From Mycobacterium celatum (GTDB lineage: Bacteria > Actinomycetota > Actinomycetes > Mycobacteriales > Mycobacteriaceae): a stretch of 45,038 nt of DNA. The position numbers were made by a program, and so were the translations under genes. The notes beneath the pieces were generated by a model. That model did not search any database, had not been told where the DNA came from, and worked only from the letters and a program-made list of their open reading frames with translations. Position 1 is the stretch's first letter. Each line of letters starts with the position of its first letter. Location of the stretch: assembly GCF_002101595.1 (NCBI RefSeq), contig NZ_LQOM01000029.1, forward strand, positions 1 through 45,038. The letters are read 5' to 3'. Positions 1 to 14,300 of this stretch are shown here, one piece after another.

Positions 1-2330
1 ATACAACTCCCCCACCACCCCCACCGGCACCCGCCGCAACCACCCATCCAACACAAACAACGCCGCGCCTGGCACGCATGAACCGATCGGCGGCGCGCCC
101 GCCCCTGGTGCCAATGGCACACTGGCCGTTGCGAACACGGTCGTTTCGGTGGGGCCGTAGACGTTGAGCATCACTCGCCCCGGCGCCCAGCGGTCCACCA
201 ATGCGGTGGGACACGGCTCAGCTCCGACCACCAATGCCGCCGACTCCAAACCCTGCGGCGACAACGCACTCAGCGCCGACGGAGTCTGCGTCAGGACTCT
301 GACGCGCTCTGTGACGAGTAAGGCGTGGAAGTCTTCCGCTGAGCGTGTCACCGAGTCGGGGACCACCACCAACCGGCCACCGAAGAACAGTGCGCCCCAG
401 ATCTCCCACACCGAAAAGTCGAACGCATACGAATGACACTGCGTCCACACCTGTCCGGCGTGTGGCTGCAAGCCGGCGTCGAATGAGTCGAACAGTCGGG
501 TGACGTTGTGGTGGGTGACGGCGACGCCTTTGGGGACACCGGTAGTGCCCGAGGTGTAGATGATGTGGGCGAGGTCGTCGGGCGCCGGTGCCGGCAGCGC
601 CGTAACAGGCTGGCCACCAACAGCGGGGTCGTCGACATCAACAACCGCCACCCCATACCCAGCCACCCGCTGCGCCAACGCGGCCGTGGTGATCACCGCG
701 ACCGGCGCGGCATCGGTGAGCATGAACTCGACCCGCGCATCGGGCAATGCCGCATCGATCGGCAGATAAGCCGCACCGGACTTGAGCACCGCCAAAATTG
801 CGACAACCGCCTCGGCCGATCGGGTAAACAGCAGCGCCACCCGCTCGCCCGGACCTACACCTCGCTCAGCGAGCAAGTGCGCCAACCGATTCGCGGCCTC
901 ATCCAGCTCCCGATACGTCAACGAGCGGCCCTGGCAGCTCAGTGCCACCGCATCCGGTGTGCGGGTCACCTGTTCGGCGAACAGCGCCGGAACCGTCGCT
1001 CCGGACGTAGGCCGGTTCAGCATTGCCCGATTACCCCAGCCGTCCAGCCGGGCGTGCTCGTCAGCATCGAGCAGATCCATCGACGAAAGCGCTCGGGTCG
1101 GGTTCGCGGTCATCGCCGCCAGCACCCGCTCCAACCGGCCGACGAGTGATTCGATGTATTCGGGGTCGAACACCTCGGTGTCGTATTCGACGCGCAGGCC
1201 AAGTTCGTGACCGGGGATGGCTTGCATTGTCAGCGGGTAGTCGGTCGATTCGCGGCTGGTGAACCCGGTGATGGCCGGCCCGTCGACCCCCGACATTGCG
1301 TTGGTTTCGATGGGGTAGTTCTCGAACACCATCAGGGTGTCGAACAGTTGGTCGTGGCCGGTGACGCGGTGAATCTCGTTCAGCGATAGATGTTGGTGCT
1401 CAAGGGTGTTGGCGTGGAGCCGCTGCAGTTGGTCGAGCAGTTCGACGGTTGTGGTTTCGGCGGTGATGCGCGCCCGCATCGGTATCGTGTTGATCAACAA
1501 ACCGACCATCGAGTCCGCGCCGGGCACCTCGGCGGGCCGGCCGGACACCGTGGTGCCGAATGCGACATCGTGCTGGCCGGTCAGCCACGTCAGCAGCTGC
1601 GCCCAGCCAGCCTGCAGCACGGTGTTGAGCGTGGTGTGGTGTGCGCGGGCCAGTTCGTTGAGCGAGCCAGTGATGTTCTCGGGCAGTCGATATGAGAGGA
1701 CGCCTCGCTGCGCCGGCTTTGCGTTTTGCGGCTGGCCGACCAGAGTGGGGGCGTCGAACTCTGCCAGCACTTCTTGCCACGCGGCGCGGGCACCCTCGTG
1801 GTCGCGCTCAGCCAGCCAGGTGATGAACCGGCGGTATGGCACTGCCGCGGGCAGCCGTTGTCCGTGATAGCAGGCGAAGATTTCCTGCAACAGGATGGGC
1901 AGTGACCACCCGTCGAGCACGATGTGGTGATTGGTCAGCACGAAGCGGTGCCGATCCGGTGCGGTGCGGATCAAAGCGACCCGAAAAGCCGGGGGGTGAG
2001 CCAGGTCGCAGACCGCGGCGCGTTCGGCGGCGCAGAGCTGGTCGATTTGTTCGTCGGGGGCGGCGTCATTCTCAAGATCGACGTAACGCCAAGGGGCTTC
2101 GGGATTGGCCGGGATGAGTTGCACCGGTCGGTCGAACTGTTCGCAGAATCGGGCCGCCAGTTGCGGATGGCGGTTGATCACCGCGTGCACCGCATCGCGT
2201 AGCCGTTGATGATCGAGCCGGCCGCTCAAGGTCATGTCCAGTTGCACCGCATAGAGATCGCGGTCGTGCCCACTGCGGGCGTGAAAGAGCAGGCCCTGCT
2301 GCAAGGGCGTCAGCGGTAATACGTCCACGA
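1..2330 (-). other. NRPS module 4 (partial): C(D-acceptor type)-A
   Basis: C domain with [14 protein letters not shown] and NHHIVLDGW, then an A domain with [18 protein letters not shown] and NVYGPTETT that is cut at the window edge. By-eye code is D-F-W-S-V-G-V-V-F (K off the window). It differs from the other A domains in having FGG after WGAL and a shifted VVGAE where the others have V(A/G)GEA. Confidence 0.72.
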
Positions 2331-5300
2331 CGGGATAGTGGCGCTCGAGCTCGTCGATCTGCGGCTGGCTCAGGCGGGCCGGGGCGATGTCCGACGGGGT
2401 GAGCCCGCCGCCGCCGGCCCGCACGTGCGCGCAGATTCCGGACAGGGCGTCGACCCACAGCCTGGTCAGCCGGCTGGCCTGAGTTTCGTTGAAACACGAC
2501 GGCGCCCAAGCTAAGTCGGCGTGCAAGTGCGGGCCGGCGTCGGTGTCGACGGTTCCGGCGTTGAGCTCCACGGTGTGCGCCATCGGCATCGGTATCGCCG
2601 CGCTCGATCCCGCGAACAACAGGCCTTCCTGGCAGATCCGCCAAACATCACGCGACCCGGTACCCGTGGCGGCGCCAAGACGCCCGAAGTAGTTGAATCC
2701 TATCGGCGGCTCGGGCTGCGCCAGGTCGACATCGCTGTTCAGATAACGCAACGCGCCGTAGGTCAGGCCGTCCGGGAGAGCGCGCAGTTGCTCTTTGGCG
2801 TCTTTGATCACCGCCCCGAGCGCCGCCTCACCGGCGATCACCTGACCCCAGCGCAACCCGCCCAGTTTCAGCGCCACCGGGTACTTGGTGGTGAACCACC
2901 CGACGGTGCGCGACAGGTCGACGTCGGGGGCCAGTTCTTCGTGGCGGCCATGGCCCTCGACGTCGATGCCGATCGGCGCGGCACCGGTGCCCAGAAACTC
3001 CGTCAACGCCAACCCGAATGCGATCAGCAGGATGTCCTGCACCCCGGCGTGAAACGCCGCCGCTACGTCACCGAGCAGCATCGCCGTCGTCTGGGCGTCC
3101 AGCGAGACTGACAGATGGCCGGCGCTTGCAAAGGTATCCACGTCCGGCTGAACCGCTGGCAGTGCGGCCGGGGTCGCCGCCACCTGTTTCCAGACTTCCG
3201 CGTGGGCGACGACGTCCGGAGCGTGGGCGTGCTCGCTGAGAAGCTTCGCCCACCTGGCAAATGACGTTCCGCTGGCCGACAGCGCCACCGGTTGTCCGCT
3301 GCCATGCTGAGCCCATGCAATGTTCAGGTCTTCCAATAGGATTCGCCACGACACCCCGTCGACTGCCAGGTGGTGAACGATCAATGCCAGCTGGCTCGTC
3401 GAGGCCACCCACAGCGCGCTGAGCATCACCCCGGCGGCAGGGTTCAAACGCGACCGCGCCTCGATGAGCGCCTCGTCGGACAATGCGTCGACGGTGTGCA
3501 GGCAAGCGCGTGCGTCCACCGATCCGGCCTCGGGCACGGTCAGCACCCAGCCGCCGTCGTCGACGCGCGCGCGCAGCATGGCGTGCCGATCCAGCAACGC
3601 CTGCAACAGCAGCACTGCATCCGCTTCACATGCGTCTGGCGGGGCCTGGATCAGCACGGTTTGATTGAACTGATCCACCGGGCCGTCAATGCTGTTCAGC
3701 CAGCGCATGATCGGGGTGGGGCTGACCTCGCCTACGCCCTCGTCGACCTGGCCACCGGCACCGGCTGTGTCGACCACCCGTGCCAGGTGGGCCACAGTTT
3801 GCTCGACGAACACATCGCGCGGCCGGAACAGCAGACCCGCGGCCCGCGCTCGCGCCACCACCTGCATCGCCGAGATGCTGTCCCCGCCCAAATCGAAGAA
3901 GGAGTCGTCGACGCCGACGCGCTCGAGCCCGAGCACTTGAGCGTAGATGCCGGCCAGGACCTCCTCGACCATGGTGGCCGGGGCGCGGTACGGGTCGCCG
4001 GTGGTGTATTCGGGGGCCGGCAGGGCGCGGGTGTCGAGTTTGCCGTTGGGTGTCAACGGCCAACTGTCCAGCGCCATGATCGCGACCGGCACCATGTACG
4101 CGGGCAGCCGCTCACTGAGTTGGGCACGGATGTCGGTCGGGTCGGCGGTGCCAGTGATGTAGCCGACCAGGCGCTTGTCGCCCGGGCGATCCTCGCTCGC
4201 GATCACCACCGCCTGCTCGACGCCGTCCAAAGCGATTAGCACGGCCTGGATTTCGCCCAGCTCGATGCGATAGCCGCGGATCTTGACCTGCTCATCGACG
4301 CGGCCCAGATAATCCAGCTGCCCATCTGCGCGCCAACGCACTAAATCGCCGGTCCGATACATGCGCGCCCCTGCAACGCCGAACGGGCATGCCACGAACC
4401 GCGACGCCGTCAACGCATTGCGTCCCGCATACCCGGCGCTCACCCCGGCGCCGGCCACATACAACTCGCCGACCACACCGACCGGCGCCAGCCGCAGCCA
4501 GCTATCGAGCACGAACAACGCCGCACCCGGCACCGGCGAACCGATCGGCGGCGCCCCCGACCCCGGCGTCAACGGGGCACTGATCGCGACACACATCGTG
4601 GTCTCCGTGGGGCCGTAGGCGTTGACCATCAAGCGCCCCGACGCCCACCGGTCCACCACCTCGGCCGAACATGCCTCACCGACCGTCACCAGCGCCACGG
4701 ATTCGAAGTCCTCAGGCGAAAGCACTTGCAGGGCAGACGGAGTCTGCGTCAGCACGTCGACCTGTTCGTCAATCAGCAGGGCGCGCAACTCGTCCGGGGA
4801 ACCGGTCACCGCCTCGGGCGCCACCACCACCCGGCCCCCACGCAACAGCGCGCCGAAGATCTCCCACACCGACACGTCGAATGCCAGGGAGTGAGCGTGC
4901 GACCACACGCCCGCCGCCGGCAGCCCCGCATCCAACGACCCCAGCAAACGGGTGACGTTGCGGTGGGTGACCGCAACGCCTTTCGGAACTCCGGTGGTTC
5001 CCGAGGTGTAAATCAGATAGGCAATGTCGGCGGCGGCCGGCGCCGGCAGTGCCGTTGCGGGCTGCGCGCCGATGCAGGGGTCGTCGACGTCGACGACGGG
5101 CATGTCGAACCCGTCCAGCCTTTCCGCCAAATCCGCGGTGGTGATGGCGGCGACCGGTGCGGCATCGCCAACCACGAACCCGATGCGGACAGCCGGTACT
5201 GTGGGGTCGATTGGCAGATACGCTGCCCCGGTTTTCAGCACCGCCAATATCGCCACGACGGCCTCGACGGACCGCGACAACAGCAGCGCCACGCACTGCC

Positions 5301-8300
5301 CCGATCCGGCACCTTCGGCAACAAGCATGTGCGCCAACCGGTTCGACGCCTCGTCGAGCTCGCGGTAGGTCATCGACTGACCTTGGCAGCGAATTGCCAC
5401 TGCCTCCGGTGCGTGGGCCACCCGTGCTGCGAACAGCTCGGGAATCGACGGCGCCGACGGTTCGGGCCGGGTCAGCACCGCGAGGTTGGCCACCGCATCC
5501 AGCCGGGCGTGCTCCCTCTCGTCGAGCAGATCCATCGACGACCACATCGCCCCCGGGTCGGCGGTGATGGCTTCCAGCACCCGCCGCAGCCGCTCGGCCA
5601 GCGTCTCGACGCTGGCCGCGTCGAAGACGTCAGTACGGAACTCCACCTCCCCGCCGATCCCGGCGGGCGCACCGGCCTCGGTCCAGCGCTCGGTCAGGGA
5701 GAACACCAAATCCATGCGAGCAGAACGGGTTTCCACAGGAACTGGCGTGGCCTCCAGATCGGCCAAGGTCAGCTGTGCCGGCTGGTTCTGCCATGCCAAC
5801 GCCACCTGCACCAGCGGATGATGGGACAGGCTTCGCGCGGGGTTGAGCCGCTCGACCAGCACCTCGAACGGCACGTCTTGGTGTTCGTAGGCGGCCAGGG
5901 CGCGCTGTCGCACCTGAACCAAAAGCTCAGCGACACTGCGGTCTTCGGACATGTCGATCCGCAGCACCAGCGTGTTGACGAAAAACCCGACCAACTCGTC
6001 GAGGGCGGGATCACGGCGCCCGGCGATCGGGAAACCCACCGCCACATCAGGATTCGCGCTGAGCTTGGCCAGCAGCACGACCAACGCGGCCTGCACCACC
6101 ATGAAGCTGGTCGCATTGTGCTCGCGGGCCACCCGCGCCACCCGCTGCTGCAACTCGGCCGGCCATTCCACCGCCACGCTGGCGCCACGGTGATCGGCCA
6201 CCGGCGGATAGGGCCGATCGGTGGGCAATTGCAGCCGCTCCGGCAGGCCGACCAGGACGTCCTGCCAGTAGGCCAGCTGGGCGGCGATCGGACTCCCGCT
6301 GTCGTCCAGATCGCCGAATTGCGCGCGCTGCCAGAGCGTGTAGTCGACGTACTGCACGGGCAACGGCGCCCACTCAGGCACCCGGCCCGCCCGCCGGCTG
6401 GCATAGGCCACACCCAGATCACGCACCAGCGGAGTGATAGACCAGCCGTCGGCGGCGATGTGGTGCAGTACCGCCACCAACACATGCTCGTCCTGGGCGA
6501 CACGGAATAGCTTTGCCCGCAAAGGAATCTCAGCGGTCAGATCGAATGCGTGCCGCGCCGTTTCGTCGATGGCCTCTTGCAGCCGGCTGTCCGGCCAGCC
6601 GGTGGCGTCGACGACGTCCCAGCCAAAGTCGGCCTTCTCGACGGGCAGAACCACTTGCTGGGGTATTCCTTCGGGCGCCGAAAACACTGTGCGCAGGCTT
6701 TCGTGGCGGCGCACCCCATCGCGTAGCGCGTCACCCAAGGCGTCGACATCCAGCAGTCCCCGCAGCCGCAATGCTGTTGTCATGTTGTAGGCCGGGGACG
6801 GCCCCTGCACCTGGTCCAGAACCCAGAGCCGGGATTGGGCAAACGACAAGGGCACCACCGCCGGTCGCGGCATAGCCGCCAACGGCTCCAGCCGCCTCGC
6901 GCCGTCACCAATGTGCGGCGCCAGCTGGGCGACCGTGGGCACGTCAAACACGGCACGCACCGCAAGCCCGGCACGCAGAGATTTGTTGATTGCGGCAACC
7001 AGACGCATTGCCGACAGCGAATCCCCGCCGAGTTCGAAGAAGGAGTCGTCGCGCCCGACCCGCTCGAGCCCGAGAACTCGGGCATAGATGCCGGCGAGGA
7101 TCTCCTCAACCGCGTTTGCCGGCGCGCGATAGTCACCGCGATTGTAGTCGGGGGCCGGCAGGGCCCGTTTGTCGAGCTTGCCGTTCACCGTCAACGGCAG
7201 CGTCTCGATCGCCACCACCGCGGCGGGCACCATATACGTCGGCAGCCGCTCGGCCAGCTTCTCGCGTACGCCGGCCGGGCCCGCGGTGCCGGTGATATAG
7301 CCAACCAGCCGTTTGTCACCCGGGCGGTCCTCGCGGGCGATCACCACCGCCTGGTCCACGCCGTCGAGCGCGTTCAGCGCCGCCTGCACCTCGCCGAGTT
7401 CGATGCGATACCCACGGATCTTGACCTGCTCATCGGCACGGCCCAGATAATCCAGCTGGCCATCGGTACGCCACCGCACCAGATCGCCGGTGCGATACAT
7501 CCGCTCACCGAACCCATCGAACGGGCAGGCCACAAACCGCGACGCGGTCAACCCGGGTCGCCGCACGTAGCCACATCCCACGCCGGCGCCGGCCACGTAC
7601 AGCTCCCCGACGACACCGGGCGGCACCGGGCGCAACCAACCGTCGAGCACGAACAGCGCTGCTCCTGCTACCGGCGCACCGATAGGCACGACTCCCGAGC
7701 GGGCGGTCAGCGGCGCACTGATCGCCGCGTACACGGTGGTCTCGGTGGGGCCGTAGGCGTTGATCATCATCCGCGCCGAAGCCCACCGATCCACCAGCTC
7801 GGGCGAGCAGGCCTCTCCGGCCACCACCAACGCTGCGGACTCCAAACCCTGCGGCGAGAGCATCCCCGCTGCCGAAGGCGTCTGGCATAAAACGTCGACT
7901 CGTTCGTCAATCAGCAAGGCGTGCAAGTCATCCGGCGAGCCGGCCACCGGCTCGGGAACCACCACCAGCCGGCCGCCGTGTAGCAGCGCGCCGAAGATCT
8001 CCCACACCGAGACGTCGAAGCTATACGAGTGCCACTGCGACCACACGCCCGATGCCTGCAGGTCGGCGTCCACGGTGTCGAACAGTCGAGCCACGTTGTG
8101 GTGAGTGACCGCAACCCCTTTGGGCACGCCGGTGGTACCCGAGGTGTAAATCAGGTAGGCGACGTCGTCGGGGGCCGGCGCCGGCAGCGCGGTGACGGGT
8201 TGGGCCTCCAGTGCGGGATCGTCGATATCGATGACCCGCAGGTCGCACCCGTCCAGTCGGGATCGCAGCCCGGTGGTGCTCAACGTAACGATCGGCGCGG

Positions 8301-11300
8301 CATCGGCCACCATGAACCGGATGCGCGCCAGCGGTAGCGCCGGGTCGATCGGCAGGTAGGCCGCTCCGGTCTTGAGCACTGCCAGGATGGCGACGACGGC
8401 CTCTGCCGACCGCGAAAATAGCAGTGCCACATACTGTCCCGGGCCTACGCCGTGGTCGGCCAGCAGGTGCGCCAACCGGTTCGACGTCTCGTCGAGCTCG
8501 CGGTAGGTCATGGAACGGCCCTCGTAGCTGACCGCCACTGCCTGCGGAGTGCGCGCGACCTGTTCGGTGAACAACTCCGGAACCGATGCTGCGGCCGGTG
8601 CGGGCCGGGTCAGCACGGTCCGGTTGCCCCACTCACGCAGCCGGGCATGCTCACCGGCATCCAAGACATCCATCGCCGAGAGCCGCCGGGCCGGGTCGAC
8701 GGTCATCGCGACCAGCGTGCGCTGCAACCGCTCGATCAGTGTTTGGATGCCGGCCGGGTCGAACACCTCGGTGTCGTATTCGACGCGCAGGCTTAGTTGC
8801 TCGCCGGGCAGGGCCTGCACGGCCAGCGGGTAGTGGTTGTACTCGTGGTTGCTGAATTCGGTGATGGTCAACCCGTCGGCACCCGACAAAGCGCCCGTGT
8901 CGATCGGATAGTTCTCGAACACGAATAGGGTGTCGAACAGCTGGTCGTGGCCCGTGACGCGGTGAATGTCGCCGAGACCCAGATGCTGATGCTCGAGTGT
9001 GTCGTTGTACGCAGCTTGCAGCTGTCCCAACAGATCTGCGGTAGTGGTTGCAGACGTGATCTGCGCGCGGACCGGCACCGTGTTGATGAACAGGCCCACC
9101 ATCGAATCCGCGCCGGCGATCTCGGCTGGTCTGCCCGAGACCGCGATACCGAAGGCGACGTCGTGCTGTCCGGTCAGCGTGGTCAGCAGCAACGCCCAGC
9201 CGCCCTGCAGCACGGTGTTGACGGTGGTGTGATGCGCCCGCGCCAGCTCAGCGAGGGCGCGCGTGATCGGCTCGGGTACCCGGAAGGTGGCGGCGGCGCG
9301 CGGCCCCGGCTCCAGCCGATCCGGTGGGCCGACTAGGGTGGGGGTGTCGAAGCCGGCAAACACGTTGCGCCACAACGCTTGGGCGCTGGCAACGTCGCGT
9401 TCGGCCAGCCAGGTGACGAAGCGGCGGTATGGCAGCGCGGGGGGTAGCCGCTGCCGGTGATAGCCGGCGAAGATTTCCTGCAACAGGATCGGCAATGACC
9501 AGCCGTCTAGCGCGATGTGGTGGTAGGTCAGTACAAACAGGTGCCGATTTTCTGCGGTGCGAAGCAGCGCGGCCCGAAACGGCGGCTGGTCAGTCAGCGC
9601 GGTTACCGCGGCGCGTTCGGCCGCACGCACCTGCAGGATCTGCTCGTCGATGTCGGCGTCGAGTTCCAGGTAGCGCCATGGCATCTCGGGATCGGCGGGA
9701 ATGAGTTGCACCGGTTCGTCGAATTGTTGACTGAATCGGGCGGCCAAGTTGGAATGCCGGGTCACCAAGGTGTGCACGGCGTCGCGCAGCCGCTGCTGGT
9801 CGAGCGGCCCGCTCAACGTGATCTCCAGCTGCATCGCGTAGACGTCGTCGCTGCCCTGCGCGGTGCTGGCATGAAACAGCAGGCCCTGTTGCATCGGGGT
9901 CAGCGGCAACACATCGGCGATCCGGTATTGCCGCTGCAGTTCGTCGATCTCGTGCTGGCTCAGCCGGGCCGGGGCGATATCCGACGGCGTCAACCCGCCC
10001 CCACCACGGCGCACATGCGCGCAGATCCCGGCCAGCGCCTCGAACCACAACCGGCTCAACTCACCGATTTGCGCCTCATCCAACACCGAGGACGCCCAGA
10101 TCCAGTCGGCGTGCAGATGCGGACCGGAATCGGTGTCCACCATGGCGGCGTTGAGCTCCACGGTGTGCATCAGCGGCATGGGCACCGCGGATGCGGCGCC
10201 GGTGAGCGACACGCCTTCCTCGCTGATTCGCCAAAGATCGTCGGCCTCGGCGGCCGAAAGACCAAGCCGCCCAAGGTAGTTGAAGCCGATTGGCGGGTCC
10301 GAGCCGGCCAAATCGACCTCGGTGTTCAGGTAACGCAGCACACCGTAGGTCAGCTCGTTGGGCAGTGTGCGCAGCTGCTCCTTGGCGTCTTTGACCAGCG
10401 TCCCCAGCCCAGCCTCGCCGGCCACCACCTGCCCCCACGACAGCCCAGTCAGATTCAGCGACACCGGATATTTGGTGGTGAACCAGCCCACCGTGCGCGA
10501 CAGGTCCACGTCGGGGGCCAGTTCCTCGTGCCGGCCATGACCCTCCACGTCGATGCCGATCGGCGCGCCACCAGCGTGGAAGAACTCCGTCAACGCCAAC
10601 CCGAACGCGATCAGCAGGATGTCGTGCACCCCGGCATGGAAGGCCGCGGGCACGTCGGCCAGCAGCATGCGGGTGGTTTCCACATCCAGCTCGGTCGACA
10701 GGTGCCCGCCACGTTCATAGGTGTCGACCTCCGGGCGCACCGCCGGCAGCACCGCAGGCGCCGTCGCCGCCTGCCGCCACGCCTCGACCTGGGCCAGCGC
10801 ATCCGGGTGGCGCGCGTACTCGGCGAGCAGCAATGACCACCGCGCAAACGACGTCTCCGGAGTCGGCAACGCGACCGGCCGGCCCGCCCGGTGCTGGGCC
10901 CAGGCAGTGTTGAGGTCTTCCAACAGGATTCGCCACGACACCCCGTCGACGGCGAGGTGGTGAATGATCAACGCCAGCTGGCCCGCCGAGGCCACCCACA
11001 GCGCGCTGAGCATCACCCCGGCGGCCGGGTCCAACCGGGATCGGGCAGCCGTCACCGCCTGTACCGACAACACGTCCACCGAGTGCACGCAATCGCGCGC
11101 GTCCATCGAGCCGGCCTCGGGCACCCACAGTGACCAATCCCCGTCGCCGCCACCCGTGACGCGCGCCCGCAACATGGCGTGTCGATCCAGCAGCGCCTGC
11201 AACAGCGCCACCACGTCGGCCTCGCTCACCCCCGGCGGGGCCTGCAAGAGCATCGTCTGGTTGAACTGATCCACCGGGCCGGGCACGCCGGCCAGCCAGC

Positions 11301-14300
11301 GCATGATCGGGGTGGCCAGCACCTGTCCGATGCCCTCGTCGACGGGGCCGCCAGCGGCGTCGGCCACCCGGGTCACCCGGGCCAGCCGGGCCACGGTCTG
11401 CTCGACGAACACATCACGCGGCCGGCACAGCACACCGGCAGCCCGGGCCCGCGCCGCCACCTGCATCGACAAGATGGAATCGCCGCCGAGTTCGAAGAAG
11501 GAGTCGTCGACGCCGACTCGCTCGAGCCCAAGGACTTGGGCGTAGATGCCGGCCAGTAGTTCTTCGATGGCGTTGGCCGGGGCGCGGTAGCGATCGGCGT
11601 CGGCGTATTCCGGTGCCGGCAGCGCCCGCTTGTCGAGTTTCCCGTTGACCGTCAACGGGATAACGTCAAGCGCCACAATGGCCGCCGGCACCATATAGGC
11701 GGGCAACCGCTCAGCCAGTGCGGCGCGCGCGGTCACCGGGTCGACGGTGCCGGTCATGTACCCCACCAACCGCTTGTCACCTGGGCGGTCCTCGCGGGCT
11801 ATCACCGCGGCCTGATCTACTCCCTCAAGCGCACTCAGCGCGGCCTGCACCTCGCCGAGTTCGATGCGATATCCGCGGATCTTGACCTGCTCGTCGGCGC
11901 GCCCCAAATAGCTCAACTGCCCCGCAGCATCCCAGCGCACCAAATCCCCGGTGCGATACATCCGCTGCCCCGGCACCCCGAACGGGCACGCCACAAACCG
12001 CGACGACGTCAAACCCGCCCGGCGCACATAGCCATATGCCAGCCCGGCACCGGCCACATACAGCTCGCCGATGACACCGGCGGGCACCGGACGCAACCAC
12101 CCGTCCAGCACGAAAAACCCGAGGTGGGCCAACGGGACCCCCACCGGGCTGGCGGGACTGTCGATGTCGCCAGGAGTGATTTCGCGCAACGATGCATGCA
12201 CCGTGGTCTCGGTGGTGCCGTACATGTTGATCAGACGCGGCAATCCCGGATGGTTGTCGCTCCACGTCCGAAGACGTTGCGGCTCAAGCGCTTCCCCGGC
12301 AAGCACCACCGTCTTGAGCTTGAGCTGACGACCCAATTCCGGTGCCAACGCATCAGCAGTCTGCAACGCATAAAACGCCGACGGTGTCTGACTCAACACA
12401 CTGACCTGCTCAGCGGCCAACAACGCGTGGAAATCCTCCGGCGAACGCGCCACCACCTCGGGCACCACCACCAGTCGCCCACCGCTCAGCAGCGCACCGA
12501 AGATCTCCCACACCGAGACGTCAAAAGCCAACGAATGCCACTGCGACCACACCGCGGTGCGCTCCACGTCGTCGTCGACGGATTCCAGCAGGTGAGTCAC
12601 GTTGGAGTGGGTGACGGCCACTCCTTTGGGCACACCCGTCGTACCCGACGTGTAGATGACGTACGCGACATTATCAGCAGTCGCCACCGGCAAAGCAGAA
12701 GTGGGCTGGGCACTCACGGCCGGGTCATCGACATCGATGACGTGTACGTCGAAACCATCCAGCCGATCGGCTAACCGGGCAGTGGTGATCGCTGCGACGG
12801 GCGCGGCATCGCCTACTACGAACTCGACCCGGGCCGCCGGGACCGCCGGATCGATCGGAACATAGGCCGCCCCCGTCTTCAGCACCGCCAAAATCGCCGC
12901 GACCGCCTCAGCGGAGCGAGGCAACAGCAGCGCGACGCACTGGCCGGGGCCCACACCGTGGTGGGTTAGCAGGTGCGCCAACCTGTTCGACGCCTCATCG
13001 AGTTGCCGGTATGTCATCGACAGGCCCTCGAAGGTCACTGCCACCGCATCGGGAACGCGCGCGACCTGCGAGGCAAACAGGGCCGGAATCGACGACGGCG
13101 CAGTCGGCGGCGCAGTCAACGCCGCCTGGTTGCCCCACCTGTGCAGTCGGGCGCGCTCACCGGCATCCACTACCTCGATCGACGACAGCGCTCGCGCCGG
13201 GTCGGCGGTCATCGCGAGCATGACCCGTTCCAGCCGGCCCACTAGACCGTGAACATCACAATCGGCAAGCAATTGTCCCGGCCCGGCGGTGTCGAGAAAA
13301 AGTTGATCCTCGGCGCGGATAAACCACAGCTCGAGCTGATCCTCGAAACCAGAATGGGTGACGGCTCCAGATCCAGCCGCGCCGGCGAAATCCGCTAGGC
13401 GCGTGGTCGGAATGAAATTCAGGAGAACCCGATTCGACGGCTCCTGGGAGCCACGCGGCCGCGACCTGTTCTCGAGAACACGCACTGGGAAACGCTGATG
13501 CTCCAGCGCCTCTCGCATTCGCGCATCCACGTGTTCGCAAAAAGCGGCCACCGCCTGCCACGGGGAAGCCTTCAAAACCAGTGGTACAACTCCGGAAAGC
13601 ATCCCGGGCACCGTGGTGGTTTCCGGAAGCACCCGTCTGCTCACCGGGAAGTCGAACACCACCTCCGAGCCCTCGACGTCGCACCCTCGCACCAGCAGCG
13701 CGCAGGCCGCGGTGATCACCGCGGCTCGACGCACCCCCAGCGCCCGCGACAATTGGGTGATCTCCGCGACGACGTCAGGGTCCAGTTGAACGGGCGCAGA
13801 AGACTCGCCGGCGTCGCGCCCGCCGCCCGCACGCGCCAGCTGGTAGCGCGGTTGGTTTTCCGGCGGAAGGTTGTTGGTCCAATAGGCCTTGTCGGCGAGG
13901 TAATCAGCAGAGGCCTCGTAGTTCGACTCGCAATCGACCAGGTTTCTCAGTGACCCGAAAAATGCGGGCGGAACCTGCGTTCCCGAGGCCATCGCAGAAT
14001 AGACGGTCGCAATCCGGTGCGATATAAGTCCGATGCCGATCCCGTCTATCACTAAATGATGGCAGCATACGAACAAATAGAATTCCTCGACCGCTGTCTG
14101 GAACAAGGCGAATTTGAAGAGCGGCCCGGTCATCGGCATCAGCGTGCGCTGAATCGCATAGGCCAGCCGATATGCGTCTCGCGCGGGGTCGTGCGAGCCC
14201 TTGAGGTCGTAGCGAGCGAGCTCGACGTCCGGATAATCAACGGCCTTTTGGAAAACGTGGCCATCAACCTCGAAAAAGGTAGCTCTGAGTGGTTCGGCCT

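Noticed and set aside
4726..6510. 594-codon open frame on the plus strand
   Set aside because: Same kind of shadow, opposite modules 2-3 of the left NRPS; produced by high GC and lack of stops.
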